Shown here in pieces: positions 49,285 to 57,498 of a stretch of DNA of 59,039 nt. How positions within the stretch are numbered: position 1 is the first letter of the stretch; every line of letters starts with the position of its first letter. A program made the position numbers and the translations under genes. The notes under the pieces were generated by a model. That model worked only from the letters and a program-made list of their open reading frames with translations. It was not told the origin of the DNA and searched no databases. This stretch comes from a virus: the IMG/VR virus record IMGVR_UViG_3300036985_002412, positions 1-59,039 of that record; one strand, 5' to 3'.

Positions 49285-49342
49285 GCCACTAACTACTATA
49301 TGTAAAAAAAATGTGCGAACACTAATAAACTTAATGCCTAAC
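49285..49342. other. Lone half-site and candidate attI of array B
   Basis: GCCACTAAC (49285-49293) is the exact inverse of the last cassette's GTTAGTGGC start, but no hairpin arm follows. Fifty bases on, GCCTAAC (49336-49342), a perfect RYYYAAC core, lies 2 bases before the recombinase ATG. This is the natural candidate for the primary insertion site. Confidence 0.5.
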
Positions 49343-49344
49343 AA

Positions 49345-50151
49345 ATGGAAATTCCTAAGTACCTTGTTTTATATCGGAAAGAATTAACCTTAAAAGGATA
49401 TTCTGAAAATACTATTAAAAATTATGTTTCACAGGTAGATTTATTTTTAAGAGGACATAATCAGTTGTTTACAGAACCATCTAAAATAAATGAAGAAGCA
49501 ATAAAAACATGGCTACTTCAATTTAAAACTAAAAATTCAATGTGTCATAGCATTTCAGCTTTGAAATTATTTTATAAGATGGTTATAAAGCAACCTATGA
49601 AATTTCGTTACATTGAATATCCTCGTTCTGAAAAGAAACTGCCTAAAATTATTGAAAAGGAATTTTTGTTAATCCAATTGAATAAAATCAAAAATAGCAA
49701 ACACAAAGCACTTCTTACAATGACTTATTCTACAGGAATGAGAGTTTCAGAAGTTATTAATCTTTTGATAGCTGACATAGATAGTAAGCGCATGATTATT
49801 TTCATTAGAAATTCAAAAGGCAATAAAGATAGAATTGTTCCATTAAGCCAAAAAGTTTTAGAATTATTACGTATTTATTATTCTGAATATAAACCTAAAG
49901 AATATTTATTTAATGGTCAAGGAGATAATATTCAATATTCCGAAACAAGTTGTAATCAATTGGTAAAAAAATACATTGGAAAAGAATATCATATGCATTT
50001 GCTTAGACACTCAAATGCTACAGCACTTCTCGAAGCAGGAACAGACCTTAGATATATTCAAAAACACCTTGGACATTCAAACGTTAAAACTACAGAAATT
50101 TACTGCCATGTAAGTACAAATATGCTTTCAAAAATGGCATTACCAATTTAA
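49345..50151 (+). CDS. Tyrosine recombinase (candidate cassette integrase)
   Basis: A 268-residue XerC/D-like recombinase with an N-terminal SAM-like core-binding domain (ENTIKNYVSQVDLFL) and a catalytic domain containing Arg133 (STGMRVSEV), a beta-hairpin Lys (SKGNKDR), His218-x-x-Arg221 (HLLRHS), His244 (LGHS) and Tyr253. It lacks the extra helix that marks classical integron integrases. It sits directly beyond the last half-site and points away from the array, as intI does. It may instead be the phage integrase. Confidence 0.85.
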   Translation: MEIPKYLVLYRKELTLKGYSENTIKNYVSQVDLFLRGHNQLFTEPSKINEEAIKTWLLQFKTKNSMCHSISALKLFYKMVIKQPMKFRYIEYPRSEKKLPKIIEKEFLLIQLNKIKNSKHKALLTMTYSTGMRVSEVINLLIADIDSKRMIIFIRNSKGNKDRIVPLSQKVLELLRIYYSEYKPKEYLFNGQGDNIQYSETSCNQLVKKYIGKEYHMHLLRHSNATALLEAGTDLRYIQKHLGHSNVKTTEIYCHVSTNMLSKMALPI

Positions 50152-50161
50152 CACATAAACC

Positions 50162-50569
50162 ATGAGCCAGCTAAAAAAACTAAATAATTGGATTGTAGCT
50201 TATGAAACAGCAAATGATATTTTTCCTGATTCTAAGGCAATAAAATTCAAAATCAAGGAACTACTGAAAGAGGAGGTTATTGATAAAAAATCAGGATCTA
50301 AAAAGATTTACTTTCGGGATTGCAAATGGTCAGATTATAATATTCTTAGGAAAGAATTAGCATCTGATCAAAATTTTGTTAAGCAATATTCCGGAGTTGA
50401 TTTGAAGGCTTATATTGAAGATGCTATGGCATGGTCAGAAAAAGGGAATACCACTACAGAAAATGGATGGAAGTTAACTTTGAAAAATTGGATGCGTAAA
50501 TCTAAATTAGAAGGTAGATTAATAATGAAACCAAAAGCAGATATTAAGGATGCTTTTACAAATCAATAA
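50162..50569 (+). CDS. Hypothetical replication-associated protein
   Basis: A 135-residue helical basic protein; YIEDAMAWSEKGNTTTENGWKLTLKNWM resembles a C-terminal module of phage replication proteins before a helicase gene. It lies 3 bases upstream of the helicase. A loader or initiator role is inference. Confidence 0.5.
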   Translation: MSQLKKLNNWIVAYETANDIFPDSKAIKFKIKELLKEEVIDKKSGSKKIYFRDCKWSDYNILRKELASDQNFVKQYSGVDLKAYIEDAMAWSEKGNTTTENGWKLTLKNWMRKSKLEGRLIMKPKADIKDAFTNQ

Positions 50570-50572
50570 TAA

Positions 50573-51550
50573 ATGGATTTACCAATAGGATTTGAAATGC
50601 TTAACTATAATAATAGTAGAGATGAATTACAAGCTTACAGAGAAAAAGGTGCTTTAAGAGGGAAATTTTTAGGATTTCCTTTTTTAGAAGAACACTATAC
50701 AATGTCAACTCCAGGAATTACCGATTGGACAGGTTATCCACAATCAGGTAAAACTGAATTTTTAATTGAATTACTTTTAAATACTTCTTTATTTTATGGA
50801 TGGAAACATTTATTATATGTTCCTGATGTTGGAGATAAAAATGAAGTTTTAGGCAACATAATACATAAACTATCGGGATATACTTTTGACAAAAGATTTA
50901 ATAATCATATTTCTGAAAGTGATACTGATAAAAATTTGCAATGGGTTTTAGAACATTTTTATATTATTTATGAAAAAGAAGCAGGTTCTAGTATTACACC
51001 ATTTCAATTTTGGGATTATGCAGCTTATGCTTCAAAAGAATTTAATATAAAAACTGCCACTATTGATAGTTGGAAAGATTTAGATTTAAACGTTATGCCT
51101 GATGGTACATCAATGGGTAGAGATGATAAGTATTTAGAGAAAGTATTAAAGTATAGAAATAAAATTGCAGATATGTACAAAATACATTTACATACAATTA
51201 TACATCCAACAAATATTCCTCCTGACAAAGATGGTAAAAGACCAGAACCAAAACCATTTAACTTAAGTGGTGGCGCACAATGGATGAATAGTGGTAGAAC
51301 TATGATAACAGTTCATAGAATTGATGGTACAGAAAATGAAGTTGATATTGTAATAAATAAGGCAAAGCCAAAAAGTGTTGCAAAGTTAGGTAGGGTTAGA
51401 ATGTTTTTTGATGTTAAGACTGCAAGATTTTATACAGATAATTTCGGACAAAAAGTATATGCAAATCACATTTACGAAAAACCAATAGCATTATCATTAC
51501 CAGATAGTAGTATATTTGATGATAATGAAGATGACCAATTACCATTTTAA
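50573..51550 (+). CDS. RecA-fold replicative helicase (DnaB/Twinkle-like)
   Basis: Walker A is TGYPQSGKTEF near residue 58; a Walker B-like TATIDSWKDL lies near 160; LSGGAQWMNSGRTMITVHR and NKAKPKSVAKLGRVRMFFD match the C-terminal part of Bacteroidota phage helicases. The tail NEDDQLPF is SSB-like and may bind the same partners. It would unwind the phage replication fork. Confidence 0.75.
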   Translation: MDLPIGFEMLNYNNSRDELQAYREKGALRGKFLGFPFLEEHYTMSTPGITDWTGYPQSGKTEFLIELLLNTSLFYGWKHLLYVPDVGDKNEVLGNIIHKLSGYTFDKRFNNHISESDTDKNLQWVLEHFYIIYEKEAGSSITPFQFWDYAAYASKEFNIKTATIDSWKDLDLNVMPDGTSMGRDDKYLEKVLKYRNKIADMYKIHLHTIIHPTNIPPDKDGKRPEPKPFNLSGGAQWMNSGRTMITVHRIDGTENEVDIVINKAKPKSVAKLGRVRMFFDVKTARFYTDNFGQKVYANHIYEKPIALSLPDSSIFDDNEDDQLPF

Positions 51551-51559
51551 AATTACACT

Positions 51560-51979
51560 ATGACAAAAGACGAATTAAGATTAGCAAATTATCATTTAGA
51601 ATATTTAAAAAATCAGCGTAAATATTTTGAATATGCAGATACATCACAGTTTTTATTGGAGCAACAAAAGGACAATGATTTATTACTTTTACAAGAGGCT
51701 TTTACGAATTGGATTCAAAAAATTAAGAAAGGAGATTTAAGAGCAAATGAATTAACATTACTTTTGCAAAGCATTTGGAGATTACAATCTTATTGTGGAA
51801 ATTTGGAAACTATTTGTAGAGCATCAGTATCGAGCATTGTGGAATCAAACAAAAGGATTGAGAGGTTAGAATCTGAAAAGAGGATTTTAGAATTACAGAT
51901 ATTGCAGATAAATTCAAAACACGAAATAGAAAAAAAGAAACTTGAGCAAGAAATCGAATTTATCACAAAAAATGGCTAG
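51560..51979 (+). CDS. Hypothetical coiled-coil protein
   Basis: A 139-residue protein whose C-terminal third is a strong coiled coil (ERLESEKRILELQILQINS). It follows the helicase by 9 bases and overlaps the next gene. Unrecognised. Confidence 0.55.
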   Translation: MTKDELRLANYHLEYLKNQRKYFEYADTSQFLLEQQKDNDLLLLQEAFTNWIQKIKKGDLRANELTLLLQSIWRLQSYCGNLETICRASVSSIVESNKRIERLESEKRILELQILQINSKHEIEKKKLEQEIEFITKNG

Positions 51980-52172
51980 TCCAGAACAGATTTATTTTGT
52001 TTTAAAAAGCGGTATAAAAGTTTATCCGGTTTATAATTTAGGTTGGTTTATCGAGGTTGATAACAATGGAAGAATAAATCGATTTGACAAAAAAATATCG
52101 CAAACAGAAATAAATGAATCAATAGCAAAAACAATAATATTTTACTACAACAAATTAAAAGAAACAAAATAA
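51972..52172 (+). CDS. Hypothetical protein, 66 aa
   Basis: A small strand-rich protein (IYFVLKSGIKVYPVYNLGWFIEV). I chose ATG 51972, which overlaps the previous stop by 8 bases; the upstream frame lies within the previous gene. It overlaps the next ATG by one base. Confidence 0.55.
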   Translation: MASPEQIYFVLKSGIKVYPVYNLGWFIEVDNNGRINRFDKKISQTEINESIAKTIIFYYNKLKETK

Positions 52173-52384
52173 TGGCAAAATTAGAATTAACGCAGGAACA
52201 AAAGGAATTTAGATTAGATGATTACACTTTGAACCGACACTTTATTTATTGGCTAACAAAAAGTAAGTGTATGTGGGATTTAAAAACATCACATCAAGAG
52301 TATAATAAATTGAGATTAGATTTGGATCACGCAACAGCATTTGAGAAATTGAAAGTAATGATGTTTAATTTAGGTGTAAAGTAG
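52172..52384 (+). CDS. Hypothetical protein, 70 aa
   Basis: A charged helical protein (LELTQEQKEFRLDDYTLNRHF), tightly packed in the replication operon. No family recognised. Confidence 0.55.
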   Translation: MAKLELTQEQKEFRLDDYTLNRHFIYWLTKSKCMWDLKTSHQEYNKLRLDLDHATAFEKLKVMMFNLGVK

Positions 52385-52386
52385 TT

Positions 52387-52908
52387 ATGGATTTAATCAA
52401 AGAGATAATTATAGACAATCCTCCACACAAATGGAGTTTGGTTTACAAAAAGCAAAAGTTTGATAGCAAAGGTAAGTTGGTAACGCATCAGGACTATTAT
52501 TTGACAGCAAATCTTTTTTATAGCGACAGAACATCATTTCATATTACATCAAAGATTATTTATGAAACAAAAGAGTTTCTATTACCGTATTTAAAAGGAC
52601 TTCCAGAGTTAGAAAAAATGAGAACTGAAATGGAAATTTATAATACAAAAGATGTTGATTTGGATAATAGATGGTTTTTCTTTTATAAGTTGATTTTGGA
52701 TATACTAAAAACGCCTACATCAAAACAAATTGATAGAGCTTTAAAATATAAAAAGCCAATTATAACTACCAATACAATTTATGATGATAATACAAAATCA
52801 GTATCTGAATTTAATTGTAAGTTTTTAAAAGGTAATAATAAAATAGTTTTCAGAATTTTTGGTAGAGTAAAAACAGAGCAAAAAGAATTAAGTTTGTTTT
52901 TTATATAA
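52387..52908 (+). CDS. Hypothetical protein, 173 aa
   Basis: A mixed alpha/beta protein (HKWSLVYKKQKFDSKGKLV near the start) without recognised motifs, directly upstream of the disrupted methyltransferase. Function unknown. Confidence 0.55.
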   Translation: MDLIKEIIIDNPPHKWSLVYKKQKFDSKGKLVTHQDYYLTANLFYSDRTSFHITSKIIYETKEFLLPYLKGLPELEKMRTEMEIYNTKDVDLDNRWFFFYKLILDILKTPTSKQIDRALKYKKPIITTNTIYDDNTKSVSEFNCKFLKGNNKIVFRIFGRVKTEQKELSLFFI

Positions 52909-52915
52909 AATTAAT

Positions 52916-53606
52916 ATGGAAATAAATAAAGTGTATAATGAAGATTGTTTGGAAACTTTAAAAAAACTTCCTGATAATTCTATTGATTTGGTAATAGCAG
53001 ACCCTCCATACGAAATTGTAAGCGGTGGCGGTGGTGGTTGCTTTGGAACAGAACAAAGAGATTATCATAAAGGCGTAAAATCATTAAGCGATGGATTTGA
53101 AAACGTAATACTTGACGAATGTAAAAGAGTTTTAAAAGTATTTAATTGTTATTTCTTTTGTAGTAAAGACCAAGTGTTGCAAATTTTACTTTGGGGCAAA
53201 GAAAATAATATGAATACTGATATACTTTGTTATCACAAATTAAATCCAATACCTACAACTAATAATAAATATTTATCTGATACCGAATATATAATTTTTA
53301 TGAGAGGTAAAGGAGCTTATTTGGGGGGGGGGGTACAAAACTAAAAAGAAATACTTTCTACAAAACAATAGTAAAAGTGAATTTGAACATCCTACTGTAA
53401 AACCTTTAAACATTATAAGAACGTTAATTACTAATTCAAGTAAAGAATATGATTTAGTATTTGACCCATTTATGGGAAGTGGCACAACTGCAATAGCTTG
53501 TATAAAAGAAAAAAGAAACTTTTTAGGAAGTGAAATAGATAAAAAATATTATTCAGTATTATCAAAAAGAATATTAAACGAACAATCACAAACAACATTA
53601 TTTTAA
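52916..53606 (+). pseudogene. Phase-variable (out-of-frame) DNA methyltransferase with G11 tract
   Basis: Frame 1 runs from 52916 with LVIADPPYEIV (about residue 29) and hits a TAA at 53342 just after eleven G (53323-53333). The rest of the enzyme, including HPTVKPLNIIRTL and VFDPFMGSGTTAIAC, continues in another frame to the TAA at 53604-53606. Ten G would join the two halves into an intact enzyme of about 229 residues. The gene is thus OFF by one base; contingency switching, a true mutation or a homopolymer error are possible. Confidence 0.8.
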
Positions 53607-53827
53607 TGAAACAATCTAAAAAGCATTCAGCATTAGAATCTACAACCAATGTAGTTGTGGGTTTAATAATATCAATTTTAACTCAAATGGCATTATTTCC
53701 CATTTTAGGTATTCCAGTTTCGACAGAGCAAAATATAATCATTACAGCGGTGTTTTTTGTGTTGTCATTTGTAAGAGGATATATTATTCGTAGAATTTTT
53801 AATAATAAAATAAAATCAAATGGATGA
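53606..53827 (+). CDS. DUF7220-like small membrane protein
   Basis: A 73-residue two-helix membrane protein (STTNVVVGLIISILTQMALF and NIIITAVFFVLSFVRGYIIRR) of a family common in phages. Its ATG overlaps the methyltransferase stop. Function unknown. Confidence 0.65.
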   Translation: MKQSKKHSALESTTNVVVGLIISILTQMALFPILGIPVSTEQNIIITAVFFVLSFVRGYIIRRIFNNKIKSNG

Positions 53828-54233
53828 ATTAAAATTTAAAATTTGTGCAGATAGAGAGTGCAATGTAAAGTTTAGGCAATTTAATTCCTTGCAGAAATAT
53901 TGTTGTTCCATCTGTTCAAATAAAAATAAGAAGGTAAACTTAAAGCTAAAACCACTTTATAAAATTCCGAAAGTATCTGAAAAGCGTAAAATAGAAAACC
54001 TAAAGTATTCAGTTTTAAGAATTGAGTTTTTAAGTAAACCAGAAAACCAAAAATGTCCTATAACTGGAAAACCAACAACAGATGTGCATCATTCCAAAGG
54101 TAGAATTGGAACTTTATTATTAAATACTCGTTATTGGATAGCTTTGAGTAGGGAAGGACACAAGTTTGTAGAGGAAAACCCAGAATGGGCAAAAGAAAAT
54201 GGTTATAGTTTAAATCGATTGTCAAATGAGTAA
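53820..54233 (+). CDS. HNH-like/zinc endonuclease-type protein
   Basis: An N-terminal Cys4 element (CADREC ... CCSIC) precedes a domain with KCPITGKPTTDVHHSKGR, the His-His core of HNH-type nucleases found in phage recombination regions. NinG-like roles in Holliday junction processing are possible. 137 residues. Confidence 0.6.
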   Translation: MDELKFKICADRECNVKFRQFNSLQKYCCSICSNKNKKVNLKLKPLYKIPKVSEKRKIENLKYSVLRIEFLSKPENQKCPITGKPTTDVHHSKGRIGTLLLNTRYWIALSREGHKFVEENPEWAKENGYSLNRLSNE

Positions 54234-54369
54234 AAAAACAAAACCATTAATCTATCCTTTTACTTTTAATGAATGGTTATCACATCCAAGCACAAAACCA
54301 AAATTAAAATGGTGTAAACAAATAGCATCTGAAATTAAATATGGAACTCAAAAAACTTTAAACTTATGA
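54226..54369 (+). CDS. Small hypothetical protein, 47 aa
   Basis: A basic, aromatic-rich protein (FTFNEWLSHPSTKPKLKW) overlapping genes on both sides by 4-8 bases, which supports it. Unrecognised. Confidence 0.5.
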   Translation: MSKKTKPLIYPFTFNEWLSHPSTKPKLKWCKQIASEIKYGTQKTLNL

Positions 54370-54593
54370 ATGAAAAAGAATTATTAGAATTAGGATTTAT
54401 AGATACTTCTTATACGGAAGATAAAATAGATTTTACCGAGCATACATTAACTAAAGAAACTTTTTCAATAGAAATAAGCGGAATTGATAGTGTAGAAATT
54501 AAATTTGTAGGTATTGGTTGGGTTGATGTTCCTAACTGTAAAACAATAGAGGATTTAAAACAATTAATAAGATTATTTAACATTAACAATTAA
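54366..54593 (+). CDS. Hypothetical protein, 75 aa
   Basis: An acidic strand-rich protein (ELLELGFIDTSYTEDKIDF) typical of small phage proteins near SSB genes. Function unknown. Confidence 0.55.
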   Translation: MNEKELLELGFIDTSYTEDKIDFTEHTLTKETFSIEISGIDSVEIKFVGIGWVDVPNCKTIEDLKQLIRLFNINN

Positions 54594-54605
54594 AAACAAG
54601 AAGCG

Positions 54606-55004
54606 ATGAGCAACATTTCTATTAAGGTAAACCTTAAACAATTAAAACACGTAGAACGTGAAATGAAAGGACTAGATGGTAAAATGATTAAATGTTTAAT
54701 CATACCATTAGATGAAAATTTAATCTATCAAGGAGAGAAAGGAGCATATCTAAATCTTACAGCTATTGAGATAAAAGATAGAAGTAAGTTTTTACCGGAC
54801 CAAAAAGATACTCACTTGGTTAAACAAGATATTCCAAAAGAAAAGTATGATGCAATGAGTGATGAACAAAGAAAAGCAATGCCGATTTTAGGAAATGCAA
54901 TTTTATGGGGAAGGAAAGAACCTGCACCAAATGAAAGTTCAGAAATGTCAAATAGTGCTGTTGATGCTTATTTAGAAGAACAAGATGATTTACCTTTTAA
55001 TTAA
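54606..55004 (+). CDS. Putative ssDNA-binding protein (unit B)
   Basis: A 132-residue protein with a beta-rich N-terminal part (ISIKVNLKQLKHVEREMKG) and a disordered acidic tail ending EEQDDLPFN, the SSB-type partner-binding tip. It lies upstream of RecT and the exonuclease. The tail motif and context support the call; no OB-fold signature is certain. Confidence 0.6.
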   Translation: MSNISIKVNLKQLKHVEREMKGLDGKMIKCLIIPLDENLIYQGEKGAYLNLTAIEIKDRSKFLPDQKDTHLVKQDIPKEKYDAMSDEQRKAMPILGNAILWGRKEPAPNESSEMSNSAVDAYLEEQDDLPFN

Positions 55005-55054
55005 GGGTTTTTAGTTATCCCGTAAAAGTAAAACTAATAATTAATTTTATTGCA

Positions 55055-55087
55055 ACCAACCTTTATTGTTAAGGGTTGGTTTTTTTA
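55055..55087 (+). terminator. Rho-independent terminator
   Basis: ACCAACC (55055-55061) pairs with GGTTGGT (55074-55080) and is followed by eight T. It closes the replication operon that ends with the SSB-like gene. Confidence 0.8.
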
Positions 55088-55118
55088 TAAAAAATAATTA
55101 AAAAAACATAAAAATGTT

Positions 55119-55148
55119 TGTTTAATTAAAATATAGTTGTATTATTGC
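55119..55148 (+). promoter_or_regulatory. Host-type promoter of recombination operon
   Basis: TTG (55119-55121), 19 bases, TATTATTG (55141-55148), one mismatch from the Bacteroidota -7 consensus. The start codon at 55172 is 24 bases further. Confidence 0.55.
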
Positions 55149-55171
55149 ATAATAATTTTAAACTTTTATAA

Positions 55172-55456
55172 ATGAGTACAAAAAAAAATGATTTTAAAAA
55201 GCTGGATATTAAAGATGTATTTCTTGACTTTCCATCTGCTGTAATTAAAATTCGTTACAACACCGGAGAAAAGAAGTTGTTAGGTTCAGTAGCGCAAGAG
55301 TGTGGGGTTTCGTTAGTTATTGTAAAACAATGGGAAACAAAAGCTCCAAACATTGTGGCAATTATTCACGCTTACTTGAAAGAGTACAATTTGACTTTTG
55401 AGGAATTGGTAAAGGAAGTGAATGTAAAGAAAAAAGCAAAAACTAAAATAAATTAA
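55172..55456 (+). CDS. Putative HTH regulator
   Basis: A 94-residue basic protein; LGSVAQECGVSLVIVKQWET looks like a helix-turn-helix with a recognition helix, and the C-terminus is Lys-rich. First gene of an operon with its own promoter, so it may be the repressor or activator of the RecT-exonuclease genes. Confidence 0.5.
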   Translation: MSTKKNDFKKLDIKDVFLDFPSAVIKIRYNTGEKKLLGSVAQECGVSLVIVKQWETKAPNIVAIIHAYLKEYNLTFEELVKEVNVKKKAKTKIN

Positions 55457-55477
55457 TCATCTAAAACAATAAGGAAA

Positions 55478-56602
55478 ATGGAAAACACAGGATTACAGTT
55501 ATCAGATTTGAAGGTAAATAATTTACCAGAGTTACAAGGTTGGAAAGAGAAGCAGGAGAAGTTAGTTTCAGAAAATCCATTTGTAGAAATTACGGACAAC
55601 AAGAGTTATGAAGTTGCTTGTAAAAGTCGTACTAATCTTTTGAAAGGTCGTACTGAATTGGAGAAGCAAGACAAATTAATTGCATCTCAACTGACTTCAT
55701 TTAGAAAAGATGTAAAGTTAGAAACGGATAATTTGATTGCTATTACTTTACCATTTGAAGAAAGGCAACAATCAGAAGTAAAGCGATTTGAAGCTATTAA
55801 AGAAGCAGAAAAGCAAGAGAAAGAACTTTTAGAGCAATTACGAATTGATGATATAAAAAAACGTATTAATTCGTTTGAAACTGATAGTTACAAAATCATT
55901 CAGGAAACTACTATTGAAAATGTAGAAATACACAAGACAATGTTAAATCTTTTTTTGAAACATGATTTTGACTATGAGGAATATGATGTTATGTTTGAAC
56001 TAGCAAAAATCCGTGTTCAAACTTCATGGGATGCTAAATGTAAAGACATTAAGGAAAAAGAAGAACAGCGTTTGGAGAATGAAAAATTGGCTGAAGAAAA
56101 CAGACTATTAAAAGAAGCTAATTTAGAACGTGAGAATAAAGCCAAAGAAGAAAAAGAAAAGATATTTGAGATTCGTAAAGTAAGGTTAGAAGAAATTGGA
56201 GTTCAATTACAAGGGGAATGTTTTTTTTCAATAGAAACTGATGCTTTATGTGATAAAGAATTTGTTTTTAATTCAGATACTATTGAATTTGAAACATTAA
56301 TTACTGATGCTAAATTGGCTATCCAAAAAGCTAAATCCAATGCAGAAGAATTTGAAAAGCAAAAAGCCATTGATTTAAAATTAGCTGAAGAAGATGCGGA
56401 ACGTTTGAAGAAAGAAAACAAACAAAGAGTAGCTAAATATTCATCGGACAAAAAACTTCTTAAAGAATTTGTCAAAAGTTTAGAATTTAGTAATCCAGTA
56501 CCGGAATTAGAGAACGAAGATTTGCAATCAATTTTGGATAATATTCTATTGGAATTGCAAAACACAAGAGGTCATTTATTAACTCAAATCAATTTATTTT
56601 AA
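55478..56602 (+). CDS. DUF1351-like coiled-coil protein
   Basis: A 374-residue highly charged coiled-coil protein placed directly before RecT. Its N-terminal part (VACKSRTNLLKGRTELEKQDKL) and location match a phage family found with RecT/exonuclease pairs. Function unknown, probably in recombination. Confidence 0.65.
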   Translation: MENTGLQLSDLKVNNLPELQGWKEKQEKLVSENPFVEITDNKSYEVACKSRTNLLKGRTELEKQDKLIASQLTSFRKDVKLETDNLIAITLPFEERQQSEVKRFEAIKEAEKQEKELLEQLRIDDIKKRINSFETDSYKIIQETTIENVEIHKTMLNLFLKHDFDYEEYDVMFELAKIRVQTSWDAKCKDIKEKEEQRLENEKLAEENRLLKEANLERENKAKEEKEKIFEIRKVRLEEIGVQLQGECFFSIETDALCDKEFVFNSDTIEFETLITDAKLAIQKAKSNAEEFEKQKAIDLKLAEEDAERLKKENKQRVAKYSSDKKLLKEFVKSLEFSNPVPELENEDLQSILDNILLELQNTRGHLLTQINLF

Positions 56603-56604
56603 TT

Positions 56605-57345
56605 ATGTCAAACATCGTAAAAGCAGAAAGTTCAATATTTAGCACAATTGCTTCATTTGAAGATGGTCAAAGAATCGCAAAAGGGCTTTGTAGTTCAGAT
56701 TTAGTTCCACAAGCATACAAAGGTAATATTCCCAATACAATGATTGCTTTAGAAATGGCAACACGTATCGGAGTAAGTCCATTTATGGTAATGCAAAACC
56801 TTGATATTATTCAAGGAAAACCAAGTTGGAGAAGTTCATTTATTATTGCGGCTTTAAATTCATGTGGTCGTTTTAAGCCATTAAAATTTGAGTTTGTTGG
56901 TACAGATACTCAAAGTGATTCTTATGGTTGTAGAGCATACACAGATGATTTTGATGGAAATAGAATTACTGGGCCGATGGTTACTTGGTTAATGGTAAAA
57001 TCGGAAGGTTGGTTAAGTAAAACTGGTTCAAAATGGAAAACAATGCCAGAGTTAATGTTTCAATATCGTGCCGCAAGTTTTTTTGGTAGATTATATGCAC
57101 CTGATATTTTAAATGGTATGCAATCAGTAGAAGAAGTAAAAGATGTTTTAGGAACTATTGATACAGAGTATGAGGATGTTTCAAAGCATGAAAAGCTAGT
57201 AGAATTGTTTGAGTTAAAAAAGGAATTGATTTCCGAAACAGATTTAGTTTTTGTTCAAAAGGTAATTAACGACAAGGACAAAGCTAATTACGACAAAGTA
57301 ATTTACAACCTAAACAAGCTTAAAAATGAACAACAAGCCAAATAG
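56605..57345 (+). CDS. recT: RecT-family recombinase
   Basis: ALEMATRIGVSPFMVMQNLDIIQGKPSW (about 48-75, given here in part) and WLMVKSEGW with MPELMFQYRAASFFGRLYAP are conserved RecT blocks. RecT anneals complementary single strands with the 5'-3' exonuclease encoded downstream at 57867. An HNH gene and its own promoter separate the two. Confidence 0.8.
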   Translation: MSNIVKAESSIFSTIASFEDGQRIAKGLCSSDLVPQAYKGNIPNTMIALEMATRIGVSPFMVMQNLDIIQGKPSWRSSFIIAALNSCGRFKPLKFEFVGTDTQSDSYGCRAYTDDFDGNRITGPMVTWLMVKSEGWLSKTGSKWKTMPELMFQYRAASFFGRLYAPDILNGMQSVEEVKDVLGTIDTEYEDVSKHEKLVELFELKKELISETDLVFVQKVINDKDKANYDKVIYNLNKLKNEQQAK

Positions 57346-57378
57346 AGTTGCAAAGTTTTGTAATTAAAAAAAGTTTCT

Positions 57379-57488
57379 TATATTTGCAACGCTAGTTCGT
57401 TACAAATGAAATCACAAAAGAAACCCGATTGCTTACAATGCCTTCTGCTAATACTTAGCAAACGGACTAGCCTTTGTTCGTAATCGGG
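57379..57488 (+). promoter_or_regulatory. Promoter and pseudoknot leader P5
   Basis: TTG (57358) and TATATTTG (57379-57386) are followed by GCTAGTTCGTT (57391) paired with AACGGACTAGC (57461, one G-U), interlocked with CCCGATT (57424) paired with AATCGGG (57482), then AATTTTTG. A 25-codon frame from ATG 57406 lies within. It precedes the HNH gene by 10 bases. Confidence 0.65.
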
Positions 57489-57498
57489 AATTTTTGTT

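Larger units (their letters stand above)
43602..49293 (+). mobile_element. Integron-like gene-cassette array B (six cassettes)
   Basis: Six cassettes are separated by attC-like hairpins at 43602, 43955, 44847, 46370, 47312 and 48183. Each cassette's ends are exact inverse copies (GTTAGCGGT/ACCGCTAAC, GTTATGTG/CACATAAC, GTTACTGGCT/AGCCAGTAAC, GTTGGCAGTA/TACTGCCAAC, GTTATGCGTA/TACGCATAAC, GTTAGTGGC/GCCACTAAC), as expected if each circularises through one att site. The array ends with a lone half-site next to a tyrosine recombinase gene. All genes point toward the recombinase. Confidence 0.85.

Noticed and set aside
43602-49293. Cassette hairpins as insertion sequences or REP elements
   Set aside because: No transposase is present, each hairpin has different outer ends, and the ends match across the gene, not across the hairpin.
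49345-50151. Calling the recombinase a classical integron integrase (IntI)
   Set aside because: The segment between the Lys hairpin and the HxxR box is too short to contain the IntI-specific helix.
56203-56565. Minus-strand open frame inside the coiled-coil gene
   Set aside because: It is a by-product of the Glu/Lys-rich codons of the plus-strand gene and has no supporting signals.
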